A stretch of DNA of 42,058 nt from an uncultured Owenweeksia sp. (GCA_937146805.1 CAKZRR010000006.1:1-42058); one strand, 5' to 3'. Shown: positions 1-9,510, counted from the first letter of the stretch. Notes: generated by a model from the sequence alone, not told the origin. Program-made: numbers and translations.

Positions 1-453
1 GCTTGGGGATGCGAAGTAACGGCTTTTACTAGTAGCGACAACAAGGCTGATGAAGCTAAAAATATGGGGGCCCATCATGTTATTAATTCAAAGGATAAAA
101 AACAGATTGAAGATTCTGTTGGCAGCTTCGATCTAATTATTTCAACGGTGAATGTAAAATTAGATTGGAACCTATATATTTCAACGCTTAAAGCAAAAGG
201 TCGTTTACATTTTGTTGGGGCTACTTTAGAGCCATTAGATATTGATGTTTTTTCACTTCTTGGAGGTCAAAAAAGTATCTCTGCTTCGCCAGTTGGTAGT
301 CCAGAGACTATCAGAATGATGCTAGATTTTTCCAATCGGCACAATATAAAGCCATTGGTTGAAGTATTCAAAATGAGTCAAATAAACGAAGCTATAAAGC
401 ATTTGAAGTCTGGTAAAGCTAGATATAGAGTTGTGTTAGAAGCAGACTTTTAA
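1..453 (+). CDS. Zinc-type (CAD/YahK-like) NAD(P)-dependent alcohol dehydrogenase, C-terminal part
   Basis: The frame is open from base 1, so this is the last 150 codons of a gene that begins outside the window. It starts in the cofactor-binding half (A-W-G-C-E-V-T-A-F-T-S-S, then MGAHHVINSKD), which is the typical segment after the Rossmann glycine motif of medium-chain dehydrogenases. The stretch FDLIISTVN, then LKAKGRLHFVGA, and the end ALKHLKSG-like 'AIKHLKSGKARYRVVLEADF' resemble the cinnamyl-alcohol/YahK subgroup, which reduces aldehydes with NADPH and binds catalytic zinc through the missing N-terminal half. Neither the zinc ligands nor the start can be seen. The gene ends 35 bp before a small hairpin (489-513) and is convergent with the cytochrome b561 remnant. 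Confidence 0.8.
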   Translation, partial: AWGCEVTAFTSSDNKADEAKNMGAHHVINSKDKKQIEDSVGSFDLIISTVNVKLDWNLYISTLKAKGRLHFVGATLEPLDIDVFSLLGGQKSISASPVGSPETIRMMLDFSNRHNIKPLVEVFKMSQINEAIKHLKSGKARYRVVLEADF

Positions 454-488
454 AATTACTTTTTATTGGGAGTTATAGTCTAAAACAG

Positions 489-513
489 TAACGCAGGTAT
501 TATTTCTGCGTTA
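489..513. terminator. Hairpin between convergent genes
   Basis: TAACGCAG (489-496) pairs with CTGCGTTA (506-513) around a 9-base loop. It lies between the end of the alcohol dehydrogenase gene and the convergent cytochrome b561 remnant. No long T-run follows on either strand, so termination activity is uncertain. Confidence 0.35.
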
Positions 514-535
514 ACAATTGTTTCTAACACGCTAC

Positions 536-904
536 TTAATATTCTTCTACTGGTATTGGCGGTATGACTTCTATCAGTATGTACATTGTTAATGCCGTAA
601 TTAAAATACTGATCACAAATCCTCCCCACGGAAAAGCTATGTTCACATTTTGTGGACCTTGTAGTTCCTTATTACCGGTCACCATCGCTTTAGTTAATGC
701 TTCTTTAAATTTTAGTTTGTAAATAATGATAGTTATTATGTGTAAGCCAATAAAGCCGAATAAAACAATGAATATATTATGATGTAAGAAGTTCATAATA
801 TTTTGCCCTATGCCACTTAACACGCCGTAATATGGTCCCTGAGTAAAAATATCGTCACTAATAAATAGCCCACTAACAGCTTGAGTCATTATTAGAGAAA
901 GCAT
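536..904 (-). pseudogene. Cytochrome b561 family protein, 5'-truncated remnant
   Basis: 122 codons remain. The visible part is the C-terminal half of a prokaryotic b561-type di-heme membrane cytochrome: 'SGLFISDDIFTQGPYYG', a helix with a likely heme-ligand histidine (NFLHHNIFIVLFGFIGLH), the basic loop YKLKFKEALTKAMVTG, and a last transmembrane helix. Family members usually begin with an HRIFHW-type helix holding the first heme ligands; that helix is absent. A stop (920-922) closes the frame 15 bases above the apparent start, and homology to a tyrosine recombinase on the other strand begins at about 900. The gene was therefore probably cut by a recombination event and is unlikely to be functional. 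Confidence 0.75.
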
Positions 905-983
905 AACAACTACCGAAATTTACACGCACCTGAACGATACGAAATTGAGGGAGACGATTAATAAGTTTCATCCTCGCGCGTAG
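900..983 (+). pseudogene. Tyrosine recombinase (phage integrase family), C-terminal fragment
   Basis: Reading + from about 900 gives S-ITTTEIYTHLNDTKLRET-INKFHPRA and a TAG stop at 981-983. This matches the last conserved box of tyrosine recombinases (GHxSIxTTxIYTH), including the nucleophile tyrosine (codon 921-923), but everything N-terminal is missing. It directly abuts the truncated cytochrome b561 gene, with the breakpoint near 899/900. The fragment is too short to be active. It is best read as the scar of an element that inserted or was deleted here. Confidence 0.65.
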
Positions 984-1128
984 CTCGGGTGATTGGGTGG
1001 ATTGGTTGATAAGGTATGGGCATTAAGGCACATGAAACGAAAATTAAATTTGACAGAAAAACACTTGTAATTTTTTTCTATACAAAAAAATCCTATATTT
1101 ATTGCAACTAATCAAATAAATAATAATT

Positions 1129-1551
1129 ATGAAAAATTTAATTTATTCAATCAAAACCATTGGCATTTTGGTATTAATGCTTTCCTGCTTTAGTTCCATT
1201 GCGCAAAGTGGTAATTTAGTTATCGAAAACAGAACTGACTGTTACTTCGAGTTTGTTATTGATGTTGCTGACTGTGCCGGTAGTGGCGGGTGTGTTATCG
1301 GCCCAATATGCGTAGTACCCCCAGGCACCAGTGTTGTTAGACCCTGCGGATTGTCAAAATTGGAATGGCATTCGGCCGATGTTGTATCGGTAGACCAAAA
1401 TTGCGAAGATTGTGGCGGTTCAAGTAGTACTGTTCAAAGAATGTTATCAGGAGGTTGCTCAAGCACAATGTCTCCTACATTTCTTGCATGTGACCCTTGC
1501 GGGTATGTCAATGTTTCTTTTACTTCTCCTAATCATATAGTTATTCAATAG
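1129..1551 (+). CDS. Small cysteine-rich secreted protein, function unknown
   Basis: 140 residues. Residues 1-26 form a clear Sec signal peptide ending FSSIAQ. The mature part of about 114 residues has ten cysteines, several in glycine/serine-rich settings (DCAGSGGCVIGPIC, NCEDCGGSSS, GGCSS, DPCG). Together with export this suggests disulfides or metal ligands. The start of the mature chain, NLVIENRTDCYFEF, looks like a beta-rich domain. There is no T9SS tail. A possible promoter is TATATTTA at 1094-1101, about 28 bp before the start codon. A strong terminator follows at 1571-1610, so the gene appears to be a single transcription unit. I do not recognise the family. Confidence 0.75.
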   Translation: MKNLIYSIKTIGILVLMLSCFSSIAQSGNLVIENRTDCYFEFVIDVADCAGSGGCVIGPICVVPPGTSVVRPCGLSKLEWHSADVVSVDQNCEDCGGSSSTVQRMLSGGCSSTMSPTFLACDPCGYVNVSFTSPNHIVIQ

Positions 1552-1570
1552 AAACTTATCTTACCTTGTT

Positions 1571-1610
1571 AAAAAGATGAATGCTTATTCTTATAAACAT
1601 TCATCTTTTT
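1571..1610 (+). terminator. Rho-independent terminator of the cysteine-rich secreted protein gene
   Basis: AAAAAGATGAATG (1571-1583) pairs perfectly with CATTCATCTTTTT (1598-1610) around a 14-base loop and ends in a T-run. It is A/T-rich but symmetric, and may act in both directions. Confidence 0.75.
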
Positions 1611-1676
1611 ATTTCTTAATACCTGTCCAACCTCCCATTGAAGACTCGCACAAAACAATTCAATCTTTAAGCTTAC

Positions 1677-2180
1677 TTAAAAAAACTCTACCTCGGTAGC
1701 TCCGGTGCCATATTCGGCATAGCTGGCATCGTAAAAACGCAGGCCATCCATCCGTTCTAACAAGGTGTGTATTTCCTCTTTCAACCTGCCGTTACCCACA
1801 CCATGTATAAGTACCACTCTTTTATTTCCTGATTTTTTGGCTCTATCTAAAAACGTACGTGCTTCTCTAAGCTGTATGTTAATCATTTGGCTATTGCTGA
1901 AATTTTTAGGGAAATCAACCAGTTTATTAAAATGTAAATCAATTTCTAAAACCGATTTTATATGGGCCGAAGATTGGTCCATCTTTTTAGCCAGGTGATT
2001 GTCTTTTTGCTCCACCCCTTGCACCTCCAAATGGCCTTTTAAAACCAGTTCATTTTCCGAATAGGTATTGTCAAATCCATCTTCATCCTCAACTACCACT
2101 TCATCACCATTGTAACGCAACACCTTGCCCTGCCCCACTTCATTCAAAAATGCTACTTTATCTCCTACCTTAAATTTCAT
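1677..2180 (-). CDS. Smr-domain protein (DNA mismatch/nuclease-related fold)
   Basis: 167 residues from the ATG at 2180. An N-terminal SH3-like part (MKFKVGDKVAFLNEVGQG, residues 1-60) is followed by a C-terminal Smr domain (about 85-167) with the family motifs EIDLHFNKL and VVLIHGVGNGRL (HGxG-type). The ending is AEYGTGATEVEFF. Smr domains are found in MutS2 and in stand-alone endonucleases acting on DNA or RNA; this one is the short Bacteroidota type and its substrate is unknown. The frame extends 15 codons further to 2225, but those codons are the stem of the upstream terminator (2185-2222), so 2180 is the credible start. That leaves almost no leader: either readthrough or a nearly leaderless mRNA must supply expression. 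Confidence 0.8.
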   Translation of the reverse strand: MKFKVGDKVAFLNEVGQGKVLRYNGDEVVVEDEDGFDNTYSENELVLKGHLEVQGVEQKDNHLAKKMDQSSAHIKSVLEIDLHFNKLVDFPKNFSNSQMINIQLREARTFLDRAKKSGNKRVVLIHGVGNGRLKEEIHTLLERMDGLRFYDASYAEYGTGATEVEFF

Positions 2181-2184
2181 GGGG

Positions 2185-2222
2185 TAAAAATAAAAAAACC
2201 CCACGCTAAAAGCGTGGGGTTT
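2185..2222 (-). terminator. Strong terminator after the giant T9SS gene
   Basis: AAACCCCACGCT (2196-2207) pairs perfectly with AGCGTGGGGTTT (2211-2222) around a 3-base loop. On the minus strand it is followed by a T-run (2198-2185). It lies 26 bp downstream of the giant gene's stop and ends 5 bases before the Smr start codon. Confidence 0.85.
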
Positions 2223-2248
2223 CATTTATTCTAAATATAAACCGAAGC

Positions 2249-5200
2249 TTACATCTTATTTAAGCGTCTGGTTACTATTCCTAAATCAGTTTGAATACGA
2301 AGCATATATACTCCATCTGCCAAGTCAGATAAATTGATTTGACGCTGAATTAGGCCACCTTGCTTACCTAGCTCATAACTATATACTACTTGACCAGTAG
2401 TATTTAGTACTTCTAGGCTCACCTCTCCACCACTTGCTTTATTAAACTCAATGTTAAATAAACCTTTTGATGGATTCGGATAAATGCTTAGTGTTTTACC
2501 AAACTCTGGCTCATCTAAACCAATTTCTGTTTGGAAAGTAATAGTGGTATCATCACTACTTCCACAGGCATTGGTTACTGTAAGCTTAACAGAAATAGAA
2601 CCGTTAGGTAAATTATAAGTTTCTACCGGAGGTGTTGCCCCAGTTCCTACGTTTCCATTACCAAAGTCCCAAGTATAGGTATCACCATTTAGGCTGGCAC
2701 TAGCATCAAACGTTACCAACTGCGTGGTTTGCGTAAATGTAGAACTCATGGTAAACGATGCGGATGCTACTGGAGCAGGATCAGTAATAAAAATGATCGG
2801 TCCTACCCATACACTAGTATCTCCACCCGAACAAGTATCCGCTACGTATAAGTCATAACTCGTATTAGCCACTAGTCCTGAGATATTATAAGAGCTATCT
2901 AACAAGCCTACCATAGTACCCGTACCCGGTGTAAAGCCTGTTGGACCGTATTCAATTATAGAACTGGTAGCACTATCAATAGCCGAAGTCCAAGAAACCT
3001 GAACACTGTCACAACCTCTTTTTAAGTTAGGCACCAACACATTGGAGGGTGTTAAACATACAGGAGGAGTATAATGTGTAATACAGAAGTTATCTACATA
3101 ATAATTAGAAGTTTGACCCGCATTAGCTGCTGAGTAAAAATTTACCGCGTTAAAGCGATCTCCCATATTAGTAGAACCAAAAGAGAACTGCCAGCCAATT
3201 GGTGTAGTTGCTCCATTAAGGCGAATCCAAGCAGTATCATTATCCAAATCGATAATATGCTCAATAGTATTCCAAGTACCGGGGTTCATAGTATAAGAGC
3301 CCAAATTAGCGGTACTATTTGTTCCACCTTGTACGGCAGCTGTACCATTGGCATCTATATATACTTCAATAGCCCATACATTGGTTACCCCTGTATAGTT
3401 ATGTAAGATATTATAATACCCTCCATAACCTAACGGCACAAACATATCGAACTGAAGGTTCCTAATGCCGCTTTGATAAGAGGTATCGGTCACCACAACC
3501 ATATCGGTAAAGTTACTTGCTCCCAACTCGGATACATGTAGAGACTTAGTACCACTGTTAGCATAGGTTGTAGATATTTCGCCATCACCACCAACATTAG
3601 CCCAACCATATACTAAATTAGACTGTCCTTGTAAATTTCGCACCTCATAACCCTCAAAATCATCACAAGGTTGCTGCTGTAATCCTACTGATAACTTATC
3701 AGACCAAAGGCTTGAGTCGGTAACGGTACAGTTACCACGCACATATACATCGTAAATTACATTGGCTACCGGGTTAGATATCGTGTAGGTATTCGTTAAA
3801 ACACCCGTGGTAATGTTTGCTGGCAAACCTAAAGTATAACCACCAACACCGGCCGATACATCGTAATTAGCAGCAGTGCTACCACCACTCCATCCTACCA
3901 CAATAGCAGTGGGCGATGAAGAAACCACATACAAAGAGTCCGGTCTATCACAGCTAGGTGGGTTAAACTCATCGGCTCCCATATCTACTATACCAGCCAC
4001 ATTCAAGGGTCTTGGATCACCATCAATATCCACCAACACTCCTACCGAGTTATCTCCAACATCGTTAGCATCAGTACTCACCGTATGGAAATCGCCAATA
4101 GAAATAAAACCTGGAGACCCAACTACCGAATTGGCATTTAAGGCGGGGGTAGCTGTAGTCCAGGCACCCAAGGTTGCATAAGCCGTTCCACTATAGTAGG
4201 CTATATCTCCAGCCGAACTGTATAAATTGTAGTTTACGGTAAATGAGGTTGGCACTGTGGCCACATAGATGGCATCTCCAGCTGCTGAAAGCTGACTAAG
4301 GATGTTGTTTCTCACATCAATATTGGAACTGGTACCAGTAAAGTAAAGTGAATAACTACCCGTGTTCTCAATAGAATTATGGTAAACATCCAAATCGTTA
4401 TTGCCGATAACATATAGCCCCGCTGTACCAGTACACTGTAGCATGTTGTTTACCACTTTAGAATTACTTCCCGTTGTTGTAGCACTGCTATAGTTAGAGT
4501 AAGCCATGTAAACTGCGTAAGTACCACAATCGTACATTTCGTTTTCACTGAAGTTTACATTATTGCTGTAATAGCTGTACAAACCATAACTAAATCCATT
4601 TCTAAAGCCTGGCACGTAATTACCAGTAACCGTAAGGCTATCACAATAATAGGCACGAACGGCATAGTAGTACTGATTCACAAAATTATTATCAATAATA
4701 TTTATGTTTTTGATGAATGAGGTACTACCAGACCCGTAAAATGAAATACCATTGTAATTACCCGATATAGTACAGTTAGAAATGGTAACGTTATTTGCGT
4801 TGTTACCAGAAGAACTTGTAGTAGTGGCAGACCCAGAGGCCGCAACCACAGCTGTAACGCTAGAGGTAGCCGTTCCGTTTCCTAATAGGTAACACTCATC
4901 AATGGTAATATTATGGGCATTATTATGAAACCACACTACGTAGTTTCCGCTGGTATTGGCCATAAAAATATCATTGAAAGTAATATTACCCGTACCATTC
5001 AAATCAACGGCTGCTGCTTGTGATACTGCCACAATACTATCGGTAGCCGTAGTGGAACCATTAAAGGTTATTGTATTAACCGCACTTGATCCTTGAATAT
5101 CCTCTAACATAATGGCATTATGCGTGCCTCCATTCATATTAAAGATTACGGGACCACCGATACCACAACCGTTCAACGCTTGTACCGCAGAATCTAATGT

Positions 5201-8200
5201 TGGAAAATTAGTTAAACCGGGTGTTCCACCAATGGTATAAGTTCCATTTAAAGGCCCTCCTGCACAATCGGTACAGAAAGTAAATGGTCCCATTAATGGT
5301 GGCGCTCCTGGTAGTGACGATGAACAATTCATGGTTAACCAATACTCATAACAGGTGTTAGAATTTAATCCAGAAATGGCATGTGAACTATCGGTTGCCA
5401 GTTTAGTAGCAGTACCCGTAGGCGCTTGCGATGCTTGTCTGTATCCAACAGGACCCCATTCAATAGTAGCTGCCGCAGGGTTTTGCAACCATGCAACCGT
5501 ACCACCTGTGGCTGTTACGTTTAAGGAAGTAATTCCACTTAAACCTGTACAAGGTGCAGGCACAAATTCGATAGCGCCTATATCTGGCTTCGTCCCTCTA
5601 ACAGCACCGTCAATATCCACCGTGTTATACATTGAAAAATCTACCCCTGAGGCATTTAACATAGCCGACTGAGGTGTAAAGTCATCAATTGATGGATCTA
5701 CAAAATAAGGATTGGATATTTGCGAGTTTTGATCTCCACCTAAAGCCATTTGCCAAGCACCAAATGTTGGAGTTGCACCACCTAAGTAACCAAAGTCTGC
5801 CGATGCAGCTGGATGTAGGTAGTAGGCATTGTTTTCAAAGTTAGACCCACTAGGTTGTGTAGAACAGTAAATCATTACAGATACACCCCCTGCATTTCTA
5901 TTAAAATAGGTGATGTTATTAGAAATCTCACAATTAGTAATAGAGCCAATCATATACCAACCTCTTGTTAAAGCGGTTGTACCTGTGTTTGAAGGATCAT
6001 CAAATACCCATGTATTGTTTATGATTTTAGTATTGGATATGGTAGAAGTATAAACCCCATACTGTGTACCCGCACTATTCATATTGTATAGCATATTATT
6101 GGCAACGATACTAGGATCAGAAGGGGTTCCAACCACTTGACCTAAATACATACCATAAACACCTGAAGTGGTAGTGGTATTAAGTGGTACCGGATCGTGC
6201 ATTTTATTACCAATAATATGCGCGCTGGTTGAACCATAATTATACATAAAGTAATGAGATGAATTAGCCGCTCTGTTCATTCTAGAGAACTCGTTTCCTT
6301 CTAACACAATATGGTCGTTATAGTAATTGTACATACCGTAATAGTAGTAATCGCTCACTACGTTGTTTCTAAAAACATTACCATTCAGCGAATCTGTACT
6401 AACTCCTACACTGGTCATACCATAGTATCCACCAGTAACCGTATTGTCTTCAAAAGTATTGTAGTTACCCGATGCTCCCTGCCCAGTTGCGCTAGACAGT
6501 GAACCAGAAACTGTAATACCTGCAAAAACGGATGAAGTTGATCCATCCTCAACAGAGACATTACACTTGCTTATGGTATTGTGATCGGCATTATTAGTTA
6601 ACGATACACCAAAACCATACGAAGCACCTAAAGCCACAATATTCAAGCTATCAATAGTAATCCAATCAGCACCGTTTAAAATAACGGTTGCCCTTAAGCC
6701 TGAGTTGGTAGCTTGGTACTCCAAGGTATTACCATTGCCATTAATGGTAATGGTATTGGTAGCCGAAACTCCAATAATCTCTCCTACCATAAACTGCTCT
6801 GTATAAGAAACTGCATTGGCAACATCTACCGAAACTGGTCCACAAACACCATAATTGGTTAAAGCCGTAGCTAAAGCGCTAAAACTGGTAAAGGTTGAAT
6901 CATTAGTAAAACCACTAACTATATAGTAGTTACCATTTAATCCAGCATTTAAAACAACGCTATCTGCATTATTAGTTAAATCGGTATCTACACCCGGTGC
7001 TATACCTGTAATATCAATTTTTACCTGGGTAGAACCTGCTGCCAATGTGATATTTTTAATGGTATCAATAATTTGAACGCCCGAATTGAAAATTCCTGAA
7101 TAGGCGATTGGAGTTTGTGCTACTCCATTAATCTCCCATGAAACATTAAAACTGGTTACCGTATCATTACCCATATTGGTTAACTCATACACCACTTCGC
7201 CACCTGTTCCACAAACGGCTCCATTTTGGCTCATGCTCAAAACAGTCATGTTGGGGCCTGGAGGAGGTGTAAATTCATAAGCACCCGCATCTGGTGTAGC
7301 CGTACGTGCTACTCCTAAAATATCGGTTGACACTTCCGTTAACAAGTTTAAACCTGTATTGTTCATTACCGCACTACCAGGAGTGTAATCACCCATTGCC
7401 GCATTTGCAAAAAATGGATTGGCTGAAATACCATTTTGATCAAAGACTGCAGAACCAGCTGCTTGCCAATCGGCAAAAGTGGTTTGGTTAGCCGTATAGT
7501 AAGCATAATGATTATTCCCAGTGCCCGCTTGTGGCATGTACAGCACGTTACCATCAAAGGTAGCGCCCGTATTTACCGTAGTATATATAGCATAATTCAA
7601 GCCACTGGTGCCTCTATCAACATAAATCAAGTTATTCTTGTACTCTACTCCAGTTACAGTACCTGTATGGTAAATACCTCTTGTAATACCAGTTCCGCTT
7701 CCATTCGGATCCTCTTCAACAATAGTATTGTGGTAATACTTCCAATTATCAGATGCACTGTTGTAAATCATATAATGCGTTCCTCCGTTGTTGTTATCCG
7801 AAAGTACGTTGTTAAATACCTTTACTTCATCTCCTCCAGCGGCATCACTTGAAAAAGAATAAATACCATATAAAGTACTGGTGTTTGAGGTACTTGTTGC
7901 CTGACCAAACATATGGTGAATCCAATTGCCGCTAATTTCAGTATTACCTACCGTATAACCATTGTACATAGCATAACCTGTTGTAAAAGTAGGGCGCGTA
8001 ATTCGAGTAAACTCGTTATCTCTTATCACTACATCTTCTTGGTAATAATTACGCATACCGTAGTAGTAGAAATCTTTTACAATGTTTCCTATAAACTGAT
8101 TACCTGTACCCAATACCGTAGGACTCGTTCCTCCATGGGCAATACCGTAATAACCACCTATAATTTCATTATTCTCAATCAAGTTATAGTTCCCGGTATT

Positions 8201-9427
8201 TCCATAAGATGTAGGCGATGTTACACTGGAACTAAAAACTACATTACTTACCAGCGAAGTAGTTACATCGGTACGCAATTCTATTTTACAATTACGTATA
8301 ATATTATTATCAGCTCCATTCATAAACTGCAAACCAAACTGATTGCTTGATGCATAACCGCGTATATTCAATGAATCTATTACTACATAATCTGCTCCAT
8401 CTAACATAACTATGGCGTGATTTCCCCCTGTATTTCCAGAATCAACTATACTGGCCCCATTACCGTTAATAGTTATGGTGTTTATACTACTGCTTCCTGC
8501 GAAATTCTTTACATCCAACTTCTCATAATAAGGACCTCCTGATACGTTTAAAACTACCGGACCACAAACTCCACTACTTGAGAAAACACCAAATGCAGCG
8601 CCAAACGTATTGAAATTTGAACCTCCTGTGGGTTGTGCATCATTAATCGTATAAACTCCCGAAAGAGCCGGAGACAATGTCTTTGAAATAGTATCATTTG
8701 TATTTGATGTATCCGCAACTCCATTTGGCATACTTGTCCAGGCCTTAATATCTGTAGCAGTATTGGCTACAAAATTATGGTTCCCTAAAAATACTTGTGC
8801 CGAACTTGCCCCTAGTCCACCTAAGGTATCTAAAGGACTCGTATAATTTATTATTGGTTGAACAACTCCATTTAAAGACCAATTCACGCGTACCGAATCA
8901 ATAATGTTTGTTCCGCTATTTACAATACTTATATATATGGGTTCGGTTCCTGAACAAAATGCTCGTGGAGAGTCTAAACTCATTACACCAGCATTGTTAG
9001 GGCCTGTAACTGGAATATACTCGGCTATAACATAAATACACTCATTTGGTGCACAAAAACCTGTAGTGGGAGTAAAGTAGTTACTAAATGTAATGCTACC
9101 GTCTAAACCCCAGGCGTTAAAAGAATCTACAGGAACTGTAAAGGATACTGAATCATAAGTACCGCACTGTATCGGATTTGTTACAACTCCTAACTGGTAG
9201 CCATTCTCTGTAAACACATCGACCTGCTCCCCTGATGAGTTTAAATCTCCTTGTGCCCAAAATACTAGCTTCACATCCTGCGAAGCCGGTAGCGGATTTT
9301 GAATTGTTATTACACTTGTAGAACCAGCGCCTGATCCACAAACCGTATCTGAATAGGCCATCGTCAACTGACCAGCTGAACTCATCCAGCATGCAATCAT
9401 GCCAAACATTAGTAAAATTCTTTTCAT
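2249..9427 (-). CDS. Giant T9SS-secreted surface protein with three parallel beta-helix modules
   Basis: 2392 residues with signal peptide 1-20 (ending SSAGQ). A CARDB-like region is followed by the first right-handed beta-helix, a second CARDB-like region and the second helix. An FN3-like domain at about 1290-1390 precedes the third helix (about 1396-1815). Then come FN3 (1820-1915), a concanavalin/laminin-G-like domain (1920-2120, starting CDDFEGYE), FN3 (2125-2210), PKD (2213-2300, TWDFGNG) and a type A T9SS sorting domain (2310-2392, YPNPSKGLFNIEF; end RRLNKM). Each helix module opens with a Y-x-I/V strand and a CGPV or GGPV motif, and each contains a tyrosine ladder near residues 453, 1026 and 1584, giving a period of about 560-570 residues. 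It is exported by Sec, then across the outer membrane by T9SS. The helices suggest carbohydrate or surface binding, but no catalytic residues can be assigned. A promoter lies at 9480-9510. Confidence 0.9.
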   Translation of the reverse strand: MKRILLMFGMIACWMSSAGQLTMAYSDTVCGSGAGSTSVITIQNPLPASQDVKLVFWAQGDLNSSGEQVDVFTENGYQLGVVTNPIQCGTYDSVSFTVPVDSFNAWGLDGSITFSNYFTPTTGFCAPNECIYVIAEYIPVTGPNNAGVMSLDSPRAFCSGTEPIYISIVNSGTNIIDSVRVNWSLNGVVQPIINYTSPLDTLGGLGASSAQVFLGNHNFVANTATDIKAWTSMPNGVADTSNTNDTISKTLSPALSGVYTINDAQPTGGSNFNTFGAAFGVFSSSGVCGPVVLNVSGGPYYEKLDVKNFAGSSSINTITINGNGASIVDSGNTGGNHAIVMLDGADYVVIDSLNIRGYASSNQFGLQFMNGADNNIIRNCKIELRTDVTTSLVSNVVFSSSVTSPTSYGNTGNYNLIENNEIIGGYYGIAHGGTSPTVLGTGNQFIGNIVKDFYYYGMRNYYQEDVVIRDNEFTRITRPTFTTGYAMYNGYTVGNTEISGNWIHHMFGQATSTSNTSTLYGIYSFSSDAAGGDEVKVFNNVLSDNNNGGTHYMIYNSASDNWKYYHNTIVEEDPNGSGTGITRGIYHTGTVTGVEYKNNLIYVDRGTSGLNYAIYTTVNTGATFDGNVLYMPQAGTGNNHYAYYTANQTTFADWQAAGSAVFDQNGISANPFFANAAMGDYTPGSAVMNNTGLNLLTEVSTDILGVARTATPDAGAYEFTPPPGPNMTVLSMSQNGAVCGTGGEVVYELTNMGNDTVTSFNVSWEINGVAQTPIAYSGIFNSGVQIIDTIKNITLAAGSTQVKIDITGIAPGVDTDLTNNADSVVLNAGLNGNYYIVSGFTNDSTFTSFSALATALTNYGVCGPVSVDVANAVSYTEQFMVGEIIGVSATNTITINGNGNTLEYQATNSGLRATVILNGADWITIDSLNIVALGASYGFGVSLTNNADHNTISKCNVSVEDGSTSSVFAGITVSGSLSSATGQGASGNYNTFEDNTVTGGYYGMTSVGVSTDSLNGNVFRNNVVSDYYYYGMYNYYNDHIVLEGNEFSRMNRAANSSHYFMYNYGSTSAHIIGNKMHDPVPLNTTTTSGVYGMYLGQVVGTPSDPSIVANNMLYNMNSAGTQYGVYTSTISNTKIINNTWVFDDPSNTGTTALTRGWYMIGSITNCEISNNITYFNRNAGGVSVMIYCSTQPSGSNFENNAYYLHPAASADFGYLGGATPTFGAWQMALGGDQNSQISNPYFVDPSIDDFTPQSAMLNASGVDFSMYNTVDIDGAVRGTKPDIGAIEFVPAPCTGLSGITSLNVTATGGTVAWLQNPAAATIEWGPVGYRQASQAPTGTATKLATDSSHAISGLNSNTCYEYWLTMNCSSSLPGAPPLMGPFTFCTDCAGGPLNGTYTIGGTPGLTNFPTLDSAVQALNGCGIGGPVIFNMNGGTHNAIMLEDIQGSSAVNTITFNGSTTATDSIVAVSQAAAVDLNGTGNITFNDIFMANTSGNYVVWFHNNAHNITIDECYLLGNGTATSSVTAVVAASGSATTTSSSGNNANNVTISNCTISGNYNGISFYGSGSTSFIKNINIIDNNFVNQYYYAVRAYYCDSLTVTGNYVPGFRNGFSYGLYSYYSNNVNFSENEMYDCGTYAVYMAYSNYSSATTTGSNSKVVNNMLQCTGTAGLYVIGNNDLDVYHNSIENTGSYSLYFTGTSSNIDVRNNILSQLSAAGDAIYVATVPTSFTVNYNLYSSAGDIAYYSGTAYATLGAWTTATPALNANSVVGSPGFISIGDFHTVSTDANDVGDNSVGVLVDIDGDPRPLNVAGIVDMGADEFNPPSCDRPDSLYVVSSSPTAIVVGWSGGSTAANYDVSAGVGGYTLGLPANITTGVLTNTYTISNPVANVIYDVYVRGNCTVTDSSLWSDKLSVGLQQQPCDDFEGYEVRNLQGQSNLVYGWANVGGDGEISTTYANSGTKSLHVSELGASNFTDMVVVTDTSYQSGIRNLQFDMFVPLGYGGYYNILHNYTGVTNVWAIEVYIDANGTAAVQGGTNSTANLGSYTMNPGTWNTIEHIIDLDNDTAWIRLNGATTPIGWQFSFGSTNMGDRFNAVNFYSAANAGQTSNYYVDNFCITHYTPPVCLTPSNVLVPNLKRGCDSVQVSWTSAIDSATSSIIEYGPTGFTPGTGTMVGLLDSSYNISGLVANTSYDLYVADTCSGGDTSVWVGPIIFITDPAPVASASFTMSSTFTQTTQLVTFDASASLNGDTYTWDFGNGNVGTGATPPVETYNLPNGSISVKLTVTNACGSSDDTTITFQTEIGLDEPEFGKTLSIYPNPSKGLFNIEFNKASGGEVSLEVLNTTGQVVYSYELGKQGGLIQRQINLSDLADGVYMLRIQTDLGIVTRRLNKM

Positions 9428-9479
9428 AATGTGCTTATTTTCAATTTATATTAGGGTTATGCCTTTGAAAAAAGGCCTA

Positions 9480-9510
9480 CAATTTTAACGAAAATTTAAG
9501 TCATTTCAAA
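9480..9510 (-). promoter_or_regulatory. Bacteroidota-type promoter of the giant T9SS gene
   Basis: On the minus strand a TTTG -33 box (9507-9510) is separated by exactly 19 bp from a -7 box TAAAATTG (9480-9487, 7 of 8 to TAnnTTTG). The predicted leader of about 45 bases contains a short perfect hairpin at 9461-9476 (GCCTTT, four-base loop, AAAGGC). Confidence 0.45.

Noticed and set aside
2181-2225. Fifteen-codon N-terminal extension of the Smr protein
   Set aside because: The codons are the terminator stem of the upstream gene, and the family start fits the ATG at 2180.
7366-8350. Several plus- and minus-strand frames inside the giant T9SS gene
   Set aside because: They are shadow frames of the repetitive gene, rich in Ile/Val/Tyr strings without starts or domains of their own.
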